From a virus: a DNA stretch of 43,058 nucleotides. The notes under the pieces are model-generated. The model made no database searches and was not told the origin of the DNA. It was given only the letters and a program-made list of their open reading frames with translations. Made by a program: the position numbers and the translations under genes. This document shows, one piece after another, positions 40,417-43,058 of this stretch (position 1 is the stretch's first letter; the number at the start of each line of letters is the position of its first letter). The DNA lies in the IMG/VR virus record IMGVR_UViG_3300025889_019853, positions 1 to 43,058 of that record; one strand, 5' to 3'.

Positions 40417-41299
40417 AAAATATCGTTCTAAAGTATTAGATGAATATGTTGGGAATGAAAATATTAAAAAAACTATTGCTCAATATTTGAGTCAAAATGA
40501 CATTCAAAACCTAATATTTTATGGACCAGCTGGAACAGGTAAAACAACTCTTGCTAAGCTCATTGTTAAAAATCTCGATTGTGATTTCCTTTATATTAAT
40601 GCCTCGGATGAACGTGGTATTGAAACAATTAGAGATAAAGTTTCGGGATTTGCATCAACAGCTAGTTTTAAACCACTTAAAGTGGTCATTTTGGATGAAG
40701 CTGATTTTCTTACTATTCAGGCGCAAGCTTCGCTCCGCAATGTCATTGAAACGTTTTCGCGCACAACTAGGTTTATTTTAACCTGTAATTATGTAGAGCG
40801 TATTATTGATCCTTTACAATCACGTTGCCAAACACTTAAAATAGTACCTCCATCAAAACAGGATATTGCTTATCATCTTATAAATGTTTTAAAAGAGGAA
40901 AAAGTAGATTGCACTGCTGATGATTTAAAAAGCATTATAAATCAGTATTATCCTGATATTCGTAAAATGCTTAATACTATTCAATTATCAATTCAAGGTG
41001 ATGAGGTAGTAATAGATAAATCAATACTTGTATCATCTAATTATATGACTCAAGTACTAAAAGAATTATCTAAGGCAAAACCAAACTGGAGAGAAATTAG
41101 ACAAATTATTGCAAATGCTAACGTTCAAGATTTTGAGGAGCTTTATCGTTATCTTTATGATAATGCTTCTGTATACGCAAATGAAAATGAGGGAATGGTT
41201 GCTATTTACATCAACGAGTATAGCTATCAGTCTAATTTCCGTATTGATAAAGAAATTAATGCAATGGCGCTCATTGCAAAATTAATTGAGCTAAAATGA
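40391..41299 (+). CDS. 44: Clamp loader large subunit, gp44-like AAA+ ATPase
   Basis: A 302-residue AAA+ protein. Opening residues VEKYRSKVLDEYVGN match the clamp-loader start. Walker A is FYGPAGTGKTTLAKL, Walker B is VVILDEADFL, then the SRC arginine-finger motif is in PLQSRCQTLKI; sensor-1 is in FILTCNYVERI. The C-terminal helical collar follows. With the gp62-like protein (42437) it opens and loads the clamp (35764). The start overlaps the previous gene; the end overlaps the methyltransferase gene by 4 bp. Confidence 0.92.
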   Translation: MKDHSLLVEKYRSKVLDEYVGNENIKKTIAQYLSQNDIQNLIFYGPAGTGKTTLAKLIVKNLDCDFLYINASDERGIETIRDKVSGFASTASFKPLKVVILDEADFLTIQAQASLRNVIETFSRTTRFILTCNYVERIIDPLQSRCQTLKIVPPSKQDIAYHLINVLKEEKVDCTADDLKSIINQYYPDIRKMLNTIQLSIQGDEVVIDKSILVSSNYMTQVLKELSKAKPNWREIRQIIANANVQDFEELYRYLYDNASVYANENEGMVAIYINEYSYQSNFRIDKEINAMALIAKLIELK

Positions 41300-41994
41300 A
41301 TTTAGTTGGTAAAGATGGTCCTATTAAAGTAACTTTTTTAGACTCTAGTACATTAGAATCTATGGTTGCTCATAAATCTTATCTGGACCAGAAACTTACT
41401 TATACTAACGATGGTCGTCTTTTAGATGAAAAAGGTCAAGCTGTAATGATGGGTTGGGAAGAACCTATTATGAAAGAACAAGCTAAAACTATTACATTTT
41501 CTAAAGGAGATATTTTAAATGTAGGATTTGGGATGGGTATTATAGATTTCTATATTCAAAAGCGATTCCCTAGAACTCATTGGATTATAGAATGCCACCC
41601 AGATGTTCAAAAGAAAATGATTAGAGATGGTTGGTTAAAAGTACCTCATATTAGATGTATTTTTGCTAAATGGCAAGATGTAATTAATTATTTACCTAAA
41701 TTTGATGGTATTTATTGGGATACTTGGGAAGAACCACCTGGAGATTTTTTTAGAGCTTTACCTAAAATTTTAAGAAAAGAAGGAGTATTTACATTTTTTA
41801 ATAATCCTAGTAAACAAGATATTAAAAAAGGATATAAAATGAATTCTTCAAATTATAATATCCTTAAAGATTTTATGAATATTGAATTTTCATCATTTCC
41901 CATTCCAAATATTCCTTCAAAAGAAGAACAAGGTAGAGAATATTGGGATCCCTCAAATACAACTTATTACAATCCTATTTGTACTTTAAAATGA
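41296..41994 (+). CDS. GAMT/RMT2-like SAM methyltransferase
   Basis: A 232-residue class I methyltransferase. The segment QAVMMGWEEPIMKEQAKTI followed by ILNVGFGMGIIDFYIQKR and THWIIECHPDVQKKM is characteristic of guanidinoacetate N-methyltransferase and yeast-type arginine N-methyltransferase 2. Later, FDGIYWDTWEEP is the acidic catalytic-side segment and VFTFFNNP follows. Such enzymes methylate a guanidino nitrogen. In a phage the target could be a small molecule, a protein arginine or a modified base; no evidence decides. It lies within the clamp-loader operon and overlaps the next gene by 4 bp. Confidence 0.75.
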   Translation: MNLVGKDGPIKVTFLDSSTLESMVAHKSYLDQKLTYTNDGRLLDEKGQAVMMGWEEPIMKEQAKTITFSKGDILNVGFGMGIIDFYIQKRFPRTHWIIECHPDVQKKMIRDGWLKVPHIRCIFAKWQDVINYLPKFDGIYWDTWEEPPGDFFRALPKILRKEGVFTFFNNPSKQDIKKGYKMNSSNYNILKDFMNIEFSSFPIPNIPSKEEQGREYWDPSNTTYYNPICTLK

Positions 41995-42185
41995 AACATT
42001 TCTTAAAATTTCTTTTAATTTGGATAAGCCAGAATTTGGCCATACCGTTCTGGATGATAGGCCACGTTCATTTAATGACAACAATTTATCAAGACATACA
42101 TGAGATTTTAGCCAGCTTAAGTATGAATATTTTAGTATTAATTGGCTTTATTTTAGATTATAAACAAACAAAAACAAATAAATAA
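41991..42185 (+). CDS. Small membrane protein
   Basis: A 64-residue protein from the ATG at 41991, overlapping the previous stop (ATGA). It has two hydrophobic stretches (FLKFLLIWISQNLAIPFWMIG and ILASLSMNILVLIGFIL) and a Lys-rich tail. Unknown; a hairpin-type inner-membrane protein is likely. Confidence 0.6.
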   Translation: MKHFLKFLLIWISQNLAIPFWMIGHVHLMTTIYQDIHEILASLSMNILVLIGFILDYKQTKTNK

Positions 42186-42191
42186 ACAATT

Positions 42192-42437
42192 ATGGATCAA
42201 CAACAACAAATGAATCTCAACATTGATTTGAAAAGTACACAAGGAATCGAAACCCCAGAGGGCAACAAAGTATTTCAACAAGGCGTATTGCTTCGTAAAG
42301 TATCTAAATTTGTAGTAGGTGCTGAAGAAGATGCTGTTATGCCTATTCCTGTATTTTACGACCCTCAAACTGGTAAAATCTTAGAAAGTACTATTCCTTT
42401 GGAATTGAGAGAAGAGTATAAAAATGATACTATTTAA
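42192..42437 (+). CDS. Conserved small hypothetical protein
   Basis: An 81-residue protein (MDQQQQMNLNIDLKSTQGIE) with a central VFQQGVLLRKVSKFVVG and FYDPQTGKIL. Small proteins of this kind are frequent between the two clamp-loader genes of T4-like phages, but I cannot assign a function. One-base overlap (TAATG) with the gp62-like gene. Confidence 0.6.
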   Translation: MDQQQQMNLNIDLKSTQGIETPEGNKVFQQGVLLRKVSKFVVGAEEDAVMPIPVFYDPQTGKILESTIPLELREEYKNDTI

Positions 42438-42877
42438 TGTCTCAAATTGAGGTAAAAAATATTTTTGGATGGTTGGATGAGATAACTGTAAAGAAATCTC
42501 ATCCCGATTCTTTCTCGGAAAAATCATGGGATAATTGGAATTCTTACATGATACACAGATATGTATCGATGTATATAGATTACATAGATGTTGTAAATTA
42601 TGTACAAAAGATTAGTCCACAAAACAAAAAACAAATTTACACCATTTACCGAGAAATGATCCCAAAAAAGAAACTCTGGCTTAAGTACATTAAAAACGAA
42701 AACAAAAGAAATTATCAAGAATTAGCTGAATATATTGCTGAAAATTTATCATGTAGTTTAGGTGAAGCTGATTATTATATTGATATTTTACAGGAAACTG
42801 GTGTACGTCAAATACTTTGGGAAATGGGAGTAAATGAAGAAGAAGCAGATAAATTAATTAAAAAAGCAAAGTTATGA
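42437..42877 (+). CDS. 62: Clamp loader small subunit, gp62-like
   Basis: A 146-residue helical protein with the gp62 pattern: IFGWLDEITVKKSHPDSFSE, WDNWNSYMIHRYVSMYIDYI and a following IPKKKLWLKYIKN. In T4, one gp62 joins four gp44 to form the loader. It is shorter than T4 gp62 (187), with a C-terminal region ending NEEEADKLIKKAKL. Overlaps the next gene by 4 bp. Confidence 0.82.
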   Translation: MSQIEVKNIFGWLDEITVKKSHPDSFSEKSWDNWNSYMIHRYVSMYIDYIDVVNYVQKISPQNKKQIYTIYREMIPKKKLWLKYIKNENKRNYQELAEYIAENLSCSLGEADYYIDILQETGVRQILWEMGVNEEEADKLIKKAKL

Positions 42878-43058
42878 GCCGATTAAAAGACATGCTCTAT
42901 ACATCAGCAATGGCTGATAAAGCAAAAGCATTACTAACTTTAGATCTTCTAGAAAATAACCCAGCAGGTATTGGAGATCATTCAACAGAAGATTTTTATA
43001 AAAATGCTGAAGAAGCACTTGCTATGTTAGCTGATGCTGATGATCGTTTAGAAGCAAT
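42874..43058 (+). CDS. Hypothetical protein, 3' end outside window
   Basis: The ATG at 42874 overlaps the gp62-like stop (ATGA) and the frame stays open to the window end, giving 61 residues beginning MSRLKDMLYTSAMADKAKAL, an Ala-rich helical protein. Too little is visible to name it; in T4 the next gene is regA, but nothing here resembles RegA strongly. Confidence 0.6.
   Translation, partial: MSRLKDMLYTSAMADKAKALLTLDLLENNPAGIGDHSTEDFYKNAEEALAMLADADDRLEA

Overview
The window looks like part of a lytic, T4-like (myovirus-type) phage genome. The evidence is a T4-style replisome (single-strand-binding protein, UvsX recombinase, RNase H/5' exonuclease, DnaB-type helicase, family B polymerase, sliding clamp, both clamp-loader subunits), T4-type baseplate genes and tight gene packing with many stop/start overlaps of the TAATG or ATGA type. 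The DNA is strongly AT-rich, Shine-Dalgarno sequences are largely absent, and a recurrent promoter-like motif (TTG-N20-TAyATTyA) resembles the TTG / TAnnTTTG promoters of Bacteroidota. The host is therefore probably a member of Bacteroidota (Flavobacteriia-like); this is inference. All genes but one run on the + strand. I see no tRNA, CRISPR array, integrase or insertion sequence.

Layout. 1-9330: end of the virion module, with the C-terminal part of a tape-measure-like protein, a large repeat-containing baseplate/tail protein, a gp53-like wedge protein, a very large hub-like protein with a C-terminal DUF5675-like domain, and a further structural-type protein. 9362-15445: first replication block, with a family A polymerase-like protein, SSB, UvsX, 5' nuclease and helicase. 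15465-18163: class I ribonucleotide reductase (nrdB, nrdA). 18196-21613: probable lysis/envelope block (small membrane proteins, a terminator, an amidase, a membrane-anchored GAF-like protein, a membrane/coiled-coil protein with an EF-hand loop). 21666-24461: small accessory genes, including the only minus-strand gene (a tiny lipoprotein) and an AT-hook protein. 24492-30094: a 7-deazaguanine cluster (DpdA-like transglycosylase, QueC, QueD, QueE, FolE) interleaved with thioredoxin, nuclease and phosphoribosyltransferase genes. 30081-37137: MazG-like protein, family B polymerase split into two genes, a NodU/TobZ-type carbamoyltransferase, an unknown protein, sliding clamp and an FkbM methyltransferase. 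37230-39932: chaperones (Hsp20, GroES, GroEL). 39935-43058: clamp loader large and small subunits around a GAMT/RMT2-like methyltransferase and small genes; the last gene is cut by the window edge.

How the genes fit together. FolE, QueD, QueE and QueC form a complete route from GTP to preQ0, and the DpdA-like enzyme would exchange it for guanine in phage DNA, most likely to evade restriction. The QueC has lost all four usual zinc cysteines, the QueE has an enlarged loop in its radical-SAM cysteine motif, and the QueD is of the variant HGY type. The HPRT-like enzyme could recycle the guanine released by DpdA, and the carbamoyltransferase or methyltransferases could further decorate a base or another acceptor; these last links are speculation. 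Seven exact copies of one promoter motif divide the region into transcription units, several with a hairpin inside the promoter spacer.
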